From: Rhodoferax sp.
GTDB taxonomy: Bacteria; Pseudomonadota; Gammaproteobacteria; Burkholderiales; Burkholderiaceae_C
Assembly: GCF_023700745.1 (NCBI RefSeq)
Contig: NZ_JAMPYG010000002.1
Span: forward strand, 186,001-250,000
Direction: 5' to 3'
DNA length: 64,000 bases
A program made the position numbers and the translations under genes. The notes under the pieces were generated by a model that saw only the letters and a list, made by a program, of their open reading frames with translations, searched no databases and was not told the origin of the DNA. Positions within the stretch are counted from its first letter, which is position 1. Each line of letters begins with the position of its first letter. This document shows, in pieces, positions 56,313 to 64,000 of this stretch.

Positions 56313-57781
56313 GGATGTGAATCGCTTGCGTTGGTCATGGAGGAGTTGGCGAAATGCCCTTCGTAATGGGCCCAGAGCGCGGCACGGCGCAAGCGGCCGT
56401 TGGCTGTGGCCAGGCCATTGGCCGGGCTGAAGGCTTGGTCGGCGCGCAGCCACTGGTACACCCGGGCGTAGTCCGGCAGACCGGCATTGACCTGGGTGAC
56501 CACAGCGCCAAGTTCGGCGTCGCTGAGCACCGCATCACGCGGCACCAGCACCGCAAGGTTGCCGGGAAGCGCCTCGCCATGAATCCAAGCCTGGGCAATG
56601 GGCGCTTGCTGCGTCAGTTCGGCCTCGACCCATTCCGGGTTCACGTTGCGGCCATAGGCGGTAATGAACTGGTGCTTCTTGCGCCCGTGCAGCACCAAGA
56701 AACCTTGTTCAAAGTGACCCAGGTCGCCGGTGGCCAGCCAGTCGTCGGTCAACGGCGCCTCGCCCAGGTAAGCGAGCATGCGGGCGCCACGCACCAGCAC
56801 TTCGCCGTCGGCAGCCAGGCAGACCTGCAGGTGCGGCAACGGTTGCCCTACAGCCCCGAGGCGTCGCGCCTGCGGCGTGTTGAGGCAAACCACCGAGGCA
56901 CATTCCGACAAACCATAGCCCTCGAACACCGGCAAGCCCAGCGCTTCGGCCCGCTGCAACAATTGCGGCGCCACCCGGCCACCACCGACGGCAACAAACC
57001 GCAGGCTGGCAGGCAAACGCATGCCACGCTCAACCGCGCTGACCAGCGCCATCAGCAGTTGCGGCACCAGGATCAGGCTGCTGGGCGTGATGGCCAACAC
57101 ATTGCCCAGCAAACGCGGCAAGTCCAGACCGCTGGCGCCTTGCAGCCCGATATCGGCCATGGCGCGCAACTCGATGCGGGCACCCGCCAGCAGCGGGGTG
57201 TAAATGCCGGCAATATTTTCCAGCAGAGTGGCCAGGGGCAACACACAGAGGTGGCGGTCAGTAGCGCAAGCGCCGGTGGCCTGGTGCAGACTTTGCGCCA
57301 CGGCGACTTGCACCCCGGCATCCAGGCAAACGCCCTTGGGCTGGCCGGTCGTGCCCGAGGTGTAGGTGATTTTCTGGGTGCCCTCGGCCAGCACGGGTAC
57401 CGTCGCCAGCACACGCTGTGCGATCCCGTGGCTGTACGCTGCAAAGCCGCAGCGACTGGCCAGCGCGTCAGCCCCGCCGATCAGGGTGTCAACGCCGGAA
57501 CTTTCCAGCACGTGCACTTTTTGGCTGTCTGAAAAAAAGGCGGGCACCGGGACGCAGACGCGACCGGAAAACAGCAGGGCGAGGTCCCACAGCACCCAAT
57601 CGATGCTGTTGTCCAGGCACAGCGCCACACGCTGCGCCTGGAGCCCGACCAGCTGCGCCATGCGCTGCTGCACCGCGATGAGCAGTTCGGTATAACTCAG
57701 CGTGCGGCTGCCATCGGACAAGGCGACCTGACTGCCGTGGGCCGCCAGGGTCTGCCAAAAAGCACCAAGCTCAGGCCGCAT
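56309..57781 (-). CDS. AMP-dependent acyl-CoA synthetase/ligase family protein
   Basis: Adenylate-forming enzyme, 490 residues from ATG 57779-57781. The P-loop-like A3 motif is ITYTSGTTGQPKGVCL, A5 is FEGYGLSECASVVCLN, A7/A8 are LATGDLGHFEQGFLVLHGRK and AYGRNVNPEWVEAEL. The A10 region reads ATANGRLRRAA, with Arg (about residue 463) where the catalytic Lys usually stands. Probably activates a fatty acid. No carrier-protein gene is nearby. It overlaps both the T_hemolysin-like gene (11 bp) and the di-iron gene (4 bp). Confidence 0.87.
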   Translation of the reverse strand: MRPELGAFWQTLAAHGSQVALSDGSRTLSYTELLIAVQQRMAQLVGLQAQRVALCLDNSIDWVLWDLALLFSGRVCVPVPAFFSDSQKVHVLESSGVDTLIGGADALASRCGFAAYSHGIAQRVLATVPVLAEGTQKITYTSGTTGQPKGVCLDAGVQVAVAQSLHQATGACATDRHLCVLPLATLLENIAGIYTPLLAGARIELRAMADIGLQGASGLDLPRLLGNVLAITPSSLILVPQLLMALVSAVERGMRLPASLRFVAVGGGRVAPQLLQRAEALGLPVFEGYGLSECASVVCLNTPQARRLGAVGQPLPHLQVCLAADGEVLVRGARMLAYLGEAPLTDDWLATGDLGHFEQGFLVLHGRKKHQFITAYGRNVNPEWVEAELTQQAPIAQAWIHGEALPGNLAVLVPRDAVLSDAELGAVVTQVNAGLPDYARVYQWLRADQAFSPANGLATANGRLRRAALWAHYEGHFANSSMTNASDSHP

Positions 57782-58472
57782 GCTGCAACACCCGGTGGCC
57801 CGTGGCAAACGGGGATGCATTGCCAGTCTGATGGGCGTCGGCCAGTTGCCGGTGCGCCGGCAGGATCTCGCCAAACACCACCTGCGGCTGGCTGTCGTAG
57901 TACCGGCCCCACTCGGCCAGCGACTCGCCCATACGCGCTGGATCGGCCAGACCAAGCGATTGAGGCGCCAGACCAAGTCGGTAAAAACTGTTGAGCAGTT
58001 CCTGGGTTCCGGTGAAAGTCACCCAACGAAAACCCTGCAAGGCCAACAGGCGCGTCAGCTTGATGATCAGGGTGCGAGCCGTGCCCAGCCCTTCGGCGGC
58101 CAGGTTGCCCACCTCCACAATTTGATGGCGCGCCACTTCGGCGCCACTGCGCTCGAAAATGGCCTGCTCGATCGGGACATCCAGGTAGCGTTCGAGAAAC
58201 AACGCGCCACGGTCGGCCCGGCGACAACCGGCAGCACCGTACAAGGTGCCATCGTCAGACTGCAAGCCGAACAGCTGTGGCATGAAGTGCGACACCCTTG
58301 CCTGGTGGGCCTGGCTGAAACGGCGCCGGATGAAGTCGATCGCGGCCCGTTGGTCCACCTCTTCGCTCAGCGGCACCAGTTCAAGACGCCGCTTTGCTTG
58401 ATACCCTGCCCGCCACAGTGACAGAGCCGGTACGGGCCTGGACCATTCTGAAAAATCTTTGAGTAATGTCAT
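57771..58472 (-). CDS. Thermostable-hemolysin family (T_hemolysin, GNAT-like) protein
   Basis: A 233-residue member of the family named after the delta-VPH thermostable hemolysin of Vibrio (PF12261). Diagnostic segments are VEVGNLAAEGLGTARTLII, GFRWVTFTGTQELLNSF and WGRYYDSQPQVVFGEI. The fold is related to GNAT/autoinducer synthases, so an acyltransferase role is more likely than pore formation: no signal peptide or membrane segment is present. First gene of the seven-gene operon and overlapping the AMP-ligase gene. Confidence 0.85.
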   Translation of the reverse strand: MTLLKDFSEWSRPVPALSLWRAGYQAKRRLELVPLSEEVDQRAAIDFIRRRFSQAHQARVSHFMPQLFGLQSDDGTLYGAAGCRRADRGALFLERYLDVPIEQAIFERSGAEVARHQIVEVGNLAAEGLGTARTLIIKLTRLLALQGFRWVTFTGTQELLNSFYRLGLAPQSLGLADPARMGESLAEWGRYYDSQPQVVFGEILPAHRQLADAHQTGNASPFATGHRVLQHAA

Positions 58473-58495
58473 GGCGCCAATCTTGGCAGGCCAGC

Positions 58496-58512
58496 ATTAG
58501 CAGAAGATTAAC
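58496..58512 (-). promoter_or_regulatory. Candidate response-regulator direct repeat upstream of the 58472 operon
   Basis: On the minus strand GTTAAT-N5-GCTAAT forms a direct repeat with 11-bp period (plus-strand ATTAGC 58496-58501, ATTAAC 58507-58512), like PmrA/QseB boxes. It is only 24 bp from the start codon, so it may overlap the promoter -10. Confidence 0.35.
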
Positions 58513-58562
58513 CTGGCGAAATAGTTTGAAAATCAGGCCCTCAGGCTTTTGCCGGTGGATTG

Positions 58563-58596
58563 AAAAAGCCCCCTGAACCTTTTGGGTTCAGGGGGC
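58563..58596 (-). terminator. Intrinsic terminator after the PsiF-like gene
   Basis: AGCCCCCTGAACC (58567-58579) pairs with GGGTTCAGGGGGCT (58583-58596), with AAAAA on the plus strand before it, a U tract for the minus-strand transcript. It isolates the PsiF-like gene from the operon beginning at 58472. Confidence 0.92.
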
Positions 58597-58632
58597 TGGC
58601 AGCAGATTTTCTTATGGTCGCGATCCGGGGAC

Positions 58633-58917
58633 TCAGCCCTTGTTGCTGAGACAGGATTTCATGAAGGCCTTGCGCTCGTCGCCCTTGAGCTTTTTATCAC
58701 CAGCTTCCTTGTTGCAGGTTTTCATCTTGTTTTGCTGGCTGCTTTTGGCTGCGGGAACCGCAGGGGTGGCCGGAGTTGTCGCGCTGGCGGCCTTGCCCGG
58801 GGTGGCGGGGGTTGCCGGAGTTGCCGCGCTGGCAGCCTTGCCCGGGGTGGCGGGGCTGGCAGCCTGGGCCAAGCCCAGTGACAGAGTTAGTCCCAATAAT
58901 GTCAAAAATTTTCTCAT
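58633..58917 (-). CDS. PsiF-repeat family small exported protein
   Basis: A 94-residue periplasmic protein with signal peptide MRKFLTLLGLTLSLGLAQA, an Ala/Thr/Pro-rich linker made of two 15-residue repeats (ATPGKAASAATPATP type, 45-bp DNA period), and a C-terminal PsiF motif (KTCNKEAGDKKLKGDE, FMKSCL) with two conserved Cys. psiF of E. coli is phosphate-starvation inducible; function is unknown. The start at ATG 58917 has AGGA seven bases before; a preceding ATG at 58920 is possible. Confidence 0.85.
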   Translation of the reverse strand: MRKFLTLLGLTLSLGLAQAASPATPGKAASAATPATPATPGKAASATTPATPAVPAAKSSQQNKMKTCNKEAGDKKLKGDERKAFMKSCLSNKG

Positions 58918-59016
58918 CATGCTTCCTTTGAAACGTGAACGACACACCCCCGACGGGAGCTCCGGTTCACGGCGCATCATAGAAGCGGTTGGTTGACACG
59001 CCGCTGACACGCCGGC

Positions 59017-60084
59017 TCAGGCGGACGAAGCCGGTTTTTGCGCAGCGCAGGCGCGACACAGGCGCAGTGCCAACAGCTGCAAGGCCTGCCAGGGCACCGT
59101 CGGCCAGTCCGGCCGCTTGAGCCCTTTGACCACACCATCCACCTGATGGGCATCCTGCAGAAAACCCGTGAGCATCGCTGCGCTCAGGCGCGGCACCACC
59201 CGCTCGAACAGGCGCTCCTTGTTACCCCACACCCGCTGTTCGCGCAAAGCCATGGGCAGCGGACTGCCCCGGCTGATGGCGTCCTTGACGCGCTTCAGGG
59301 CGCGAATGTCTTCTGCCAGCGTGTAGTGCACCAGCACCTCGGCCTCGCCTTCGGCCTGCAGGCCATCAAGCATGCGCTGCACACGCGCGGGCTGCCCTGC
59401 GAGCACTGCCTCGCTAAGCTTGAAGACGTCATAACGGGCCACGTTGAGCACGGCACCTTCGATTTGCGCAAAACCCAACTCACCCGCCGGATACAGCAGT
59501 GCCAGCTTCTGGATTTCCTGGTGCGCCGCCAGCAGGTTGCCCTCGACCCGGTCGGCAAAAAACTGCAGTGTGCGCTGACCTTCCACGCCGGCCACCACGC
59601 GCTGGCCCTGGGGGGCCAGGCGCTGGGCAATCCACTGCGGCAGCGCAGCCCGCTCGACCGGACTGACTTCGAGCGTGACCCCGGTTTCGAGCGCCACAAA
59701 CCAGGCGCTGGATTTGGTCGCGCGGTCGAGCCGGGGCAGGATCACCAACGTCAACGTACTGTCGTTGCCCTGTGCCGCTTGCGCCAGCTGTTGCAAGGCA
59801 ACGCTGCCTTCCTTGCCGGGCTTGCCGGAGGGGATGCGCAACTCAAGGATTTGCTTGTCTGCGAACAGGCTGAGGGACCCCCCTGCTGCCAGCACCTCGC
59901 TCCAGTCAAAGTGGGCACCAGCGACGGTATGGGAACTGCGCTCGGTGAACCCCTGGGCACGGGCTGCCAGGCGAATGGCATCCAGCGCTTCCTGGATCAG
60001 CAGCGGCTCATCACCATGCAGCGTGTACAGGCTTTTCAGGCCTTTTTGCAGGTGCGCGGCAAGTGCGGCAGTCTGGAGTTGCAT
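59017..60084 (-). CDS. holA: DNA polymerase III delta subunit
   Basis: Clamp-loader subunit that opens the beta sliding clamp; 355 residues. LYTLHGDEPLLIQEALDAIR is the typical N-terminal fold, and ILELRIPSGKPGKEG and FADRVEGNLLAAHQEIQKLAL follow the HolA pattern. It is the last gene of the leuS-lptE-holA run, conserved across proteobacteria. Confidence 0.95.
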   Translation of the reverse strand: MQLQTAALAAHLQKGLKSLYTLHGDEPLLIQEALDAIRLAARAQGFTERSSHTVAGAHFDWSEVLAAGGSLSLFADKQILELRIPSGKPGKEGSVALQQLAQAAQGNDSTLTLVILPRLDRATKSSAWFVALETGVTLEVSPVERAALPQWIAQRLAPQGQRVVAGVEGQRTLQFFADRVEGNLLAAHQEIQKLALLYPAGELGFAQIEGAVLNVARYDVFKLSEAVLAGQPARVQRMLDGLQAEGEAEVLVHYTLAEDIRALKRVKDAISRGSPLPMALREQRVWGNKERLFERVVPRLSAAMLTGFLQDAHQVDGVVKGLKRPDWPTVPWQALQLLALRLCRACAAQKPASSA

Positions 60085-60093
60085 GGGGCCAGA

Positions 60094-60642
60094 TCAATCC
60101 AGTTGACCCGGTTGAATGGCGGCCAGCCGGCGCAGAATTTGTTGCACGATGTCGGACTGCATGTCGCGGTACAGCAGCGCTTCTTCGGCCTCTTTGGCCA
60201 GCGCCGCTGACTCGTTGTAGCTGATGTCGCGCTGTTGCGCGATGTCGTCACCTTCGATGATTTCCTTGCCCTGGGCGGTGCGCAGCTGCAAACGCACCCG
60301 CATGCGCAGCTGCAGTTCACGCACCTGTCCCGAAGCGTTGACACCGACCACGACTCTTTCACGCTGCTCATTGACCACATTGAGGACCAGTTGCGCCTGC
60401 GCGATGGGTGCGTCAGCAGCCAGCACCTGCACGGCCGGGCCGAAGGCGCGGCGCAGTTCCTGCACCACAGCCCCGCCAGGATGGGGCAGGATGGCGATGC
60501 GTTGAAAAGCAAAAGCCTGACTGCCGCGCAAACGGAAGCCACAGCCTGCCAGCCCGATGTTGACCGCTACCAGGCCCGCAGCTTGCACCAGGGTACGACG
60601 TGTCAAGGAGATTGAAGCAGCCATGGGTTTGTGGGGCAACAT
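60094..60642 (-). CDS. lptE: LPS-assembly lipoprotein LptE
   Basis: Outer-membrane lipoprotein that plugs LptD during LPS export; 182 residues. Lipobox GLAGCGFRLRG follows a basic, hydrophobic signal (RRTLVQAAGLVAVNI). The C-terminal half is helical and ends QQILRRLAAIQPGQLD. The ATG at 60642 lies three bases after the leuS stop; ATG 60624 (MAASISLTRR) is an alternative start. Neighbours leuS and holA confirm it. Confidence 0.93.
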   Translation of the reverse strand: MLPHKPMAASISLTRRTLVQAAGLVAVNIGLAGCGFRLRGSQAFAFQRIAILPHPGGAVVQELRRAFGPAVQVLAADAPIAQAQLVLNVVNEQRERVVVGVNASGQVRELQLRMRVRLQLRTAQGKEIIEGDDIAQQRDISYNESAALAKEAEEALLYRDMQSDIVQQILRRLAAIQPGQLD

Positions 60643-60645
60643 GGC

Positions 60646-63345
60646 TTAAAGCACCAGATTGATCAGGCGCCCCGGCACCACAATTACTTTTTTGGGGGCC
60701 GCACCGTTGGCAAACTTCCGGAACATCTCATGGGCCAGGGCGGCCTGTTCGATGCCGGACTTGTCGGCCGTGGCAGGAACCAGAATCGAGCCGCGCAGCT
60801 TGCCATTGACCTGCAGCATCAGTTCGATCTCGTCTTGCATCAGCGCGCCAGGATCGACCTGAGGCCAGGGTGCATCGAGCAAATCGCCCATGGCCGTGTC
60901 ATACCCCAAACCGGACCACAAGGCGTGCGTGATGTGCGGGGCGGCCGGGTACAGGCAGCGCAGCAGGATGCCAAAACCCTCGACCAGCGCGATCGGTGCG
61001 CCTGTTGCATCGACCGCCTTGAAGTCTTCCAGCGCATTGATCATCTTCATGGCACCACTGACCACCGTGTTGTACTGCATGCGCTGGTAGTCGTAATCGA
61101 CCTGCTTGAGCACGGTGTGGATCTCCAGGCGCAGGGCCTTGGCCTCTTTGCCAAACGCCACCGTTTTCAGGCTGCCACCGGGGGTCAGGCTGGCGTTGAC
61201 GGTGTCCATCGCGCTGGCAGACTGCTTGACACCAAAATTCCAGATGCGACGCAGAAAGCGGTAACTGCCTTCGACAGCTGCGTCATTCCACTCCAGCGTG
61301 GCCTCGGGCGGCGCGGTGAACATGGTGTACAGGCGTGCCGTGTCGGCGCCGTATTTTTCAATCAGGTCCTGCGGGTCAACGCCGTTGTTCTTGGACTTGG
61401 ACATGGTGCCCACGCCCTCGTAATCGATGGCCGTGCCCACCGGCAAGTCACCAACGGCATGCTTGAGCCTGGCACCTGTCACCTTGCCGGCTTCGTCGAG
61501 CACGTTTTCAACATCAGACGGCCAGAAGTAGTCCTTGCCCCCCTGCGGGGTGCGGCGCGAGTAGATGTGGTTCAGCACCATGCCCTGGGTGAGCAGCTTG
61601 GTAAACGGCTCATCGACCTTGACCAGACCCAGATCACGCATCACCTTGGTCCAGAAACGTGCGTACAGCAGGTGCAGGATGGCGTGCTCAATGCCGCCAA
61701 TATACTGGTCCATGGGCATCCAGTAGTCCGCACCGTCAGCCACCATCTTCTCGCTGTTGGTCGGGTCGCAGTAGCGCATGAAATACCAGGAACTGTCGAC
61801 AAAGGTGTCCATGGTGTCGGTTTCGCGCCGTGCCGCCTTGCCGCAGACCGGGCAGGTGACGCCGGCATGAAACCCCTCGTGCTTGTGCAGCGGGTTGCCC
61901 GAACCATCGGGAATGCAATCCTGCGGCAGCACCACCGGCAGGTCTTTTTCCGGCACCGGCACGGCGCCGTGTTCGGCGCAGTGGATGATCGGAATTGGCG
62001 TGCCCCAGTAGCGCTGGCGGCTCACGCCCCAGTCGCGCAGGCGCCAGGTCACTTTTTTCTCGCCCAGGCCCAGGACCACCAGGTCAGCGGCCACGGCATC
62101 AACACACTCTTTGAATTTCAGGCCGTCGTACTTGCCCGAATGGATGGCGCTGCCGTTGCCCTTTTCGGCATACCAGTCGTGCCAGACGGTGGCGTCAAAG
62201 ACTTCTGAATTCACCGCCACCACCGGCTTGATCGGCAAGCCATATTTGAGGGCGAAGGCAAAGTCGCGCTCGTCGTGCGCCGGTACGCCCATCACGGCAC
62301 CGTCGCCGTAGCTCATCAGCACGTAGTTGCCGACCCACACTTCCACCGGGTCACCGGTCAAGGGATGGCTGACAAACAGGCCTGTTGCCATGCCTTTTTT
62401 CTCCTGGGTGGCGAGCTCGGCCTCGGTGGTGCCGCCGTGCGCGCATTCCTGGATGAACGCGGCCAGTGCCGGGTTGCCGGCCGCCGCCTGCGTGGCCAGC
62501 GGGTGCTCGGCCGCGACGGCACAAAAAGTGACACCCATGATGGTGTCGACCCGTGTCGTGAACACGTACATGCGACCATCGCCGATCAAGGCGCCTGAGG
62601 CGTCCCTGATGTCGTGGGTAAACGCAAAGCGCACACCCTCCGACTTGCCAATCCAGTTTTCCTGCATCAGCTTGACGCGCTCGGGCCAGCCCGGCATCTT
62701 TTCACCGGTGACGTTGGCCAATAGTTCTTCAGCGTAATCGGTGATCTTGAGGTAGTAGCCCGGGATTTCGCGCTTTTCCACCACGGCGCCAGTGCGCCAG
62801 CCCTTGCCGTCGATCACCTGCTCGTTGGCTAGCACTGTCATGTCGACCGGGTCCCAGTTGACGACCTGGGTCTTGCGGTAAGCGATACCACGCTCCAGCA
62901 TCTTCAGGAACAGCCACTGGTTCCACTTGTAATACTCGGGCGTGCAGGTGGCGACTTCACGGCTCCAGTCGATAGCCAGGCCCATGGCCTGCATCTGCTG
63001 CTTCATGTAGGCGATGTTCTCGAACGTCCATTTGGCCGGCGGCACACCGTTTTTGAGCGCGGCGTTTTCAGCCGGCAGGCCAAAGGCGTCCCAGCCCATC
63101 GGCATCAACACGTTGTAGCCCTGCATGCGCAACTGGCGCGTCAGCATGTCGTTGATGGTGTAGTTGCGCACATGGCCCATGTGCAGCTTGCCGCTGGGGT
63201 AAGGCAACATGGAGCAGGCGTAAAACTTCTTCCTGGGCTTGCCGTTGACATCGACCGCGTTTTCAGTCACACGGTAAGCGTCGAGGGCACCCCAATGGGC
63301 CTGAGCAGCGGGTTCAACATCAAGGTGGTTGTATTTTTCTTGCAT
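60646..63345 (-). CDS. leuS: Leucyl-tRNA synthetase
   Basis: Class I synthetase, 899 residues from ATG 63343-63345 ([18 protein letters not shown]). The HIGH-equivalent motif is [17 protein letters not shown], the KMSKS-equivalent [12 protein letters not shown], and the CP1 editing domain is at ~225-420, including [20 protein letters not shown]. An in-frame upstream extension is not used. Followed by lptE. Confidence 0.97.
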   Translation of the reverse strand: MQEKYNHLDVEPAAQAHWGALDAYRVTENAVDVNGKPRKKFYACSMLPYPSGKLHMGHVRNYTINDMLTRQLRMQGYNVLMPMGWDAFGLPAENAALKNGVPPAKWTFENIAYMKQQMQAMGLAIDWSREVATCTPEYYKWNQWLFLKMLERGIAYRKTQVVNWDPVDMTVLANEQVIDGKGWRTGAVVEKREIPGYYLKITDYAEELLANVTGEKMPGWPERVKLMQENWIGKSEGVRFAFTHDIRDASGALIGDGRMYVFTTRVDTIMGVTFCAVAAEHPLATQAAAGNPALAAFIQECAHGGTTEAELATQEKKGMATGLFVSHPLTGDPVEVWVGNYVLMSYGDGAVMGVPAHDERDFAFALKYGLPIKPVVAVNSEVFDATVWHDWYAEKGNGSAIHSGKYDGLKFKECVDAVAADLVVLGLGEKKVTWRLRDWGVSRQRYWGTPIPIIHCAEHGAVPVPEKDLPVVLPQDCIPDGSGNPLHKHEGFHAGVTCPVCGKAARRETDTMDTFVDSSWYFMRYCDPTNSEKMVADGADYWMPMDQYIGGIEHAILHLLYARFWTKVMRDLGLVKVDEPFTKLLTQGMVLNHIYSRRTPQGGKDYFWPSDVENVLDEAGKVTGARLKHAVGDLPVGTAIDYEGVGTMSKSKNNGVDPQDLIEKYGADTARLYTMFTAPPEATLEWNDAAVEGSYRFLRRIWNFGVKQSASAMDTVNASLTPGGSLKTVAFGKEAKALRLEIHTVLKQVDYDYQRMQYNTVVSGAMKMINALEDFKAVDATGAPIALVEGFGILLRCLYPAAPHITHALWSGLGYDTAMGDLLDAPWPQVDPGALMQDEIELMLQVNGKLRGSILVPATADKSGIEQAALAHEMFRKFANGAAPKKVIVVPGRLINLVL

Positions 63346-63400
63346 GGCGATCTGAAAATACGGCCGCTGGGGCCGCGAGGGCATAAAACAGGGCCTGATT

Positions 63401-63832
63401 TTAGGGTTGGACAGCCGCTGCAGGCGCATCGGCGACGAAGCCAATGCGATTCAAACCTGCGCTCTGGGCCGCACCCATGACCTCGACGATGCGGCCATAG
63501 GCGACGGTCTTGTCAGCACGCAGCAGAACTTCGGTCTGCGGATTGGCCTGTGCAGATTGCTGGAGTTGACGCACCAGCACATCCATGGCCACGGCCTGGT
63601 CTTGCCAGAAGACCTGCCCGGAGGCATCCACGATCACGGTCACCGACTGGGGTGCGTCACCCGCCCTGGCCGCTTCGGTGGTGGGCAAGTCAAGCTTGAT
63701 GGAACTGGCCAGCAGCGGCGCTGTGATGATGAAAATCACCACCAGCACCAGCATCACGTCAATCAGTGGCGTCATGTTGATGTCGCTCATGGGCTGCGCC
63801 CCCAGAGAACGGTCCAGACGTCCAAATGGCAT
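63401..63832 (-). CDS. ExbD/TolR-family biopolymer transport protein
   Basis: A 143-residue inner-membrane protein with one transmembrane helix (residues ~23-45: [20 protein letters not shown]) holding the proton-path Asp in PLIDVMLV, then a periplasmic domain. It would pair with the partial gene upstream as a proton-driven motor feeding TolA or TonB. TolR versus ExbD cannot be decided without the tolA/tonB context outside the window. Confidence 0.92.
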   Translation of the reverse strand: MPFGRLDRSLGAQPMSDINMTPLIDVMLVLVVIFIITAPLLASSIKLDLPTTEAARAGDAPQSVTVIVDASGQVFWQDQAVAMDVLVRQLQQSAQANPQTEVLLRADKTVAYGRIVEVMGAAQSAGLNRIGFVADAPAAAVQP

Positions 63833-63840
63833 GGCAGGCC

Positions 63841-64000
63841 TTAACGCGCAAGCGCCCCGCTGCTGCCGAGCTCGCGCAGGTCGCGGGCGAAGCCTTCGAG
63901 CTCGGCCTCCAGACGCGCCACGGCCCGGCCCAGCACGTTGTAGGCCAGCACGGCAGGGATGGCAACGAGTAGGCCCGCAGCCGTCATGATCAGCGACTCG
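63841..64000 (-). CDS. MotA/TolQ/ExbB-family proton channel protein (partial)
   Basis: The last 53 codons of the gene lie in the window, ending at TAA 63841-63843. The C-terminal segment reads ESLIMTAAGLLVAIPAVLAYN, the third transmembrane helix with the conserved Thr-Ala-Ala-Gly-Leu and Ile-Pro-Ala, followed by a cytoplasmic tail RLEAELEGFARDL. Nine bases separate it from the exbD/tolR start. Confidence 0.9.
   Translation of the reverse strand, partial: ESLIMTAAGLLVAIPAVLAYNVLGRAVARLEAELEGFARDLRELGSSGALAR

Overview
The window is GC-rich, densely coded DNA from the chromosome of a Gram-negative betaproteobacterium. Gene order (corC-lnt-glyQ-glyS-gmhB-plsC; tolQ/exbB-exbD-leuS-lptE-holA; divergent tal/zwf-hexR), three Porin_4-type porins, Coq7 and CIRCE-controlled groESL all point to Burkholderiales, most likely Comamonadaceae, perhaps Rhodoferax-like. 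The genus is inference. No rRNA, tRNA, CRISPR array, insertion sequence or prophage was recognised.

Left arm (1-21 kb): a partial trkA; a leucine/isovalerate catabolic run on the minus strand (liuR, PaaI-type thioesterase, isovaleryl-CoA dehydrogenase, beta carbonic anhydrase, aceK, thiolase, acyl-CoA dehydrogenase) headed by a LiuR-like operator; a YgjP-type metallopeptidase; an envelope/translation block (plsC, gmhB, glyS, glyQ, lnt, corC); a GNAT protein; an unidentified conserved protein; an MBL hydrolase; a cN-I type nucleotidase; ilvA and osmC.

Centre (21-40 kb): coq7 diverges from an NAD-reducing [NiFe] hydrogenase operon hoxFUYH-hoxW. It converges on a three-gene 2-oxoacid oxidoreductase operon (korC-korA-korB, plus a CBS protein). 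A hemerythrin gene diverges from korC, and the shared spacer holds two FNR/ANR-like boxes, suggesting oxygen control. REP-like palindromes with the head GTGGGAG are scattered here (five loci); two lie inside the hox operon and one supplies the C-terminus of an orphan ccdA-like antitoxin gene. Three porins, a DUF1640-like pseudogene, a Bcr/CflA-type MFS transporter and a CopD-like membrane protein follow.

Right arm (40-64 kb): copper homeostasis (cueR-copA, divergent copZ, two CueR-type boxes); groESL with CIRCE and an unexpected terminator-like hairpin in its leader; pgi, tal, zwf and hexR with HexR-like boxes; a LysR regulator; then the most unusual locus, a seven-gene operon on the minus strand. 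It runs thermostable-hemolysin/GNAT-like protein, AMP-ligase, heme-oxygenase-like di-iron protein (UndA/CADD fold family), SDR, TPR protein, OmpR-type response regulator and histidine kinase. It looks like an uncharacterised fatty-acyl biosynthetic or signalling system with its own two-component regulator. The window closes with a PsiF-like protein, holA, lptE, leuS, exbD/tolR and a partial tolQ/exbB.
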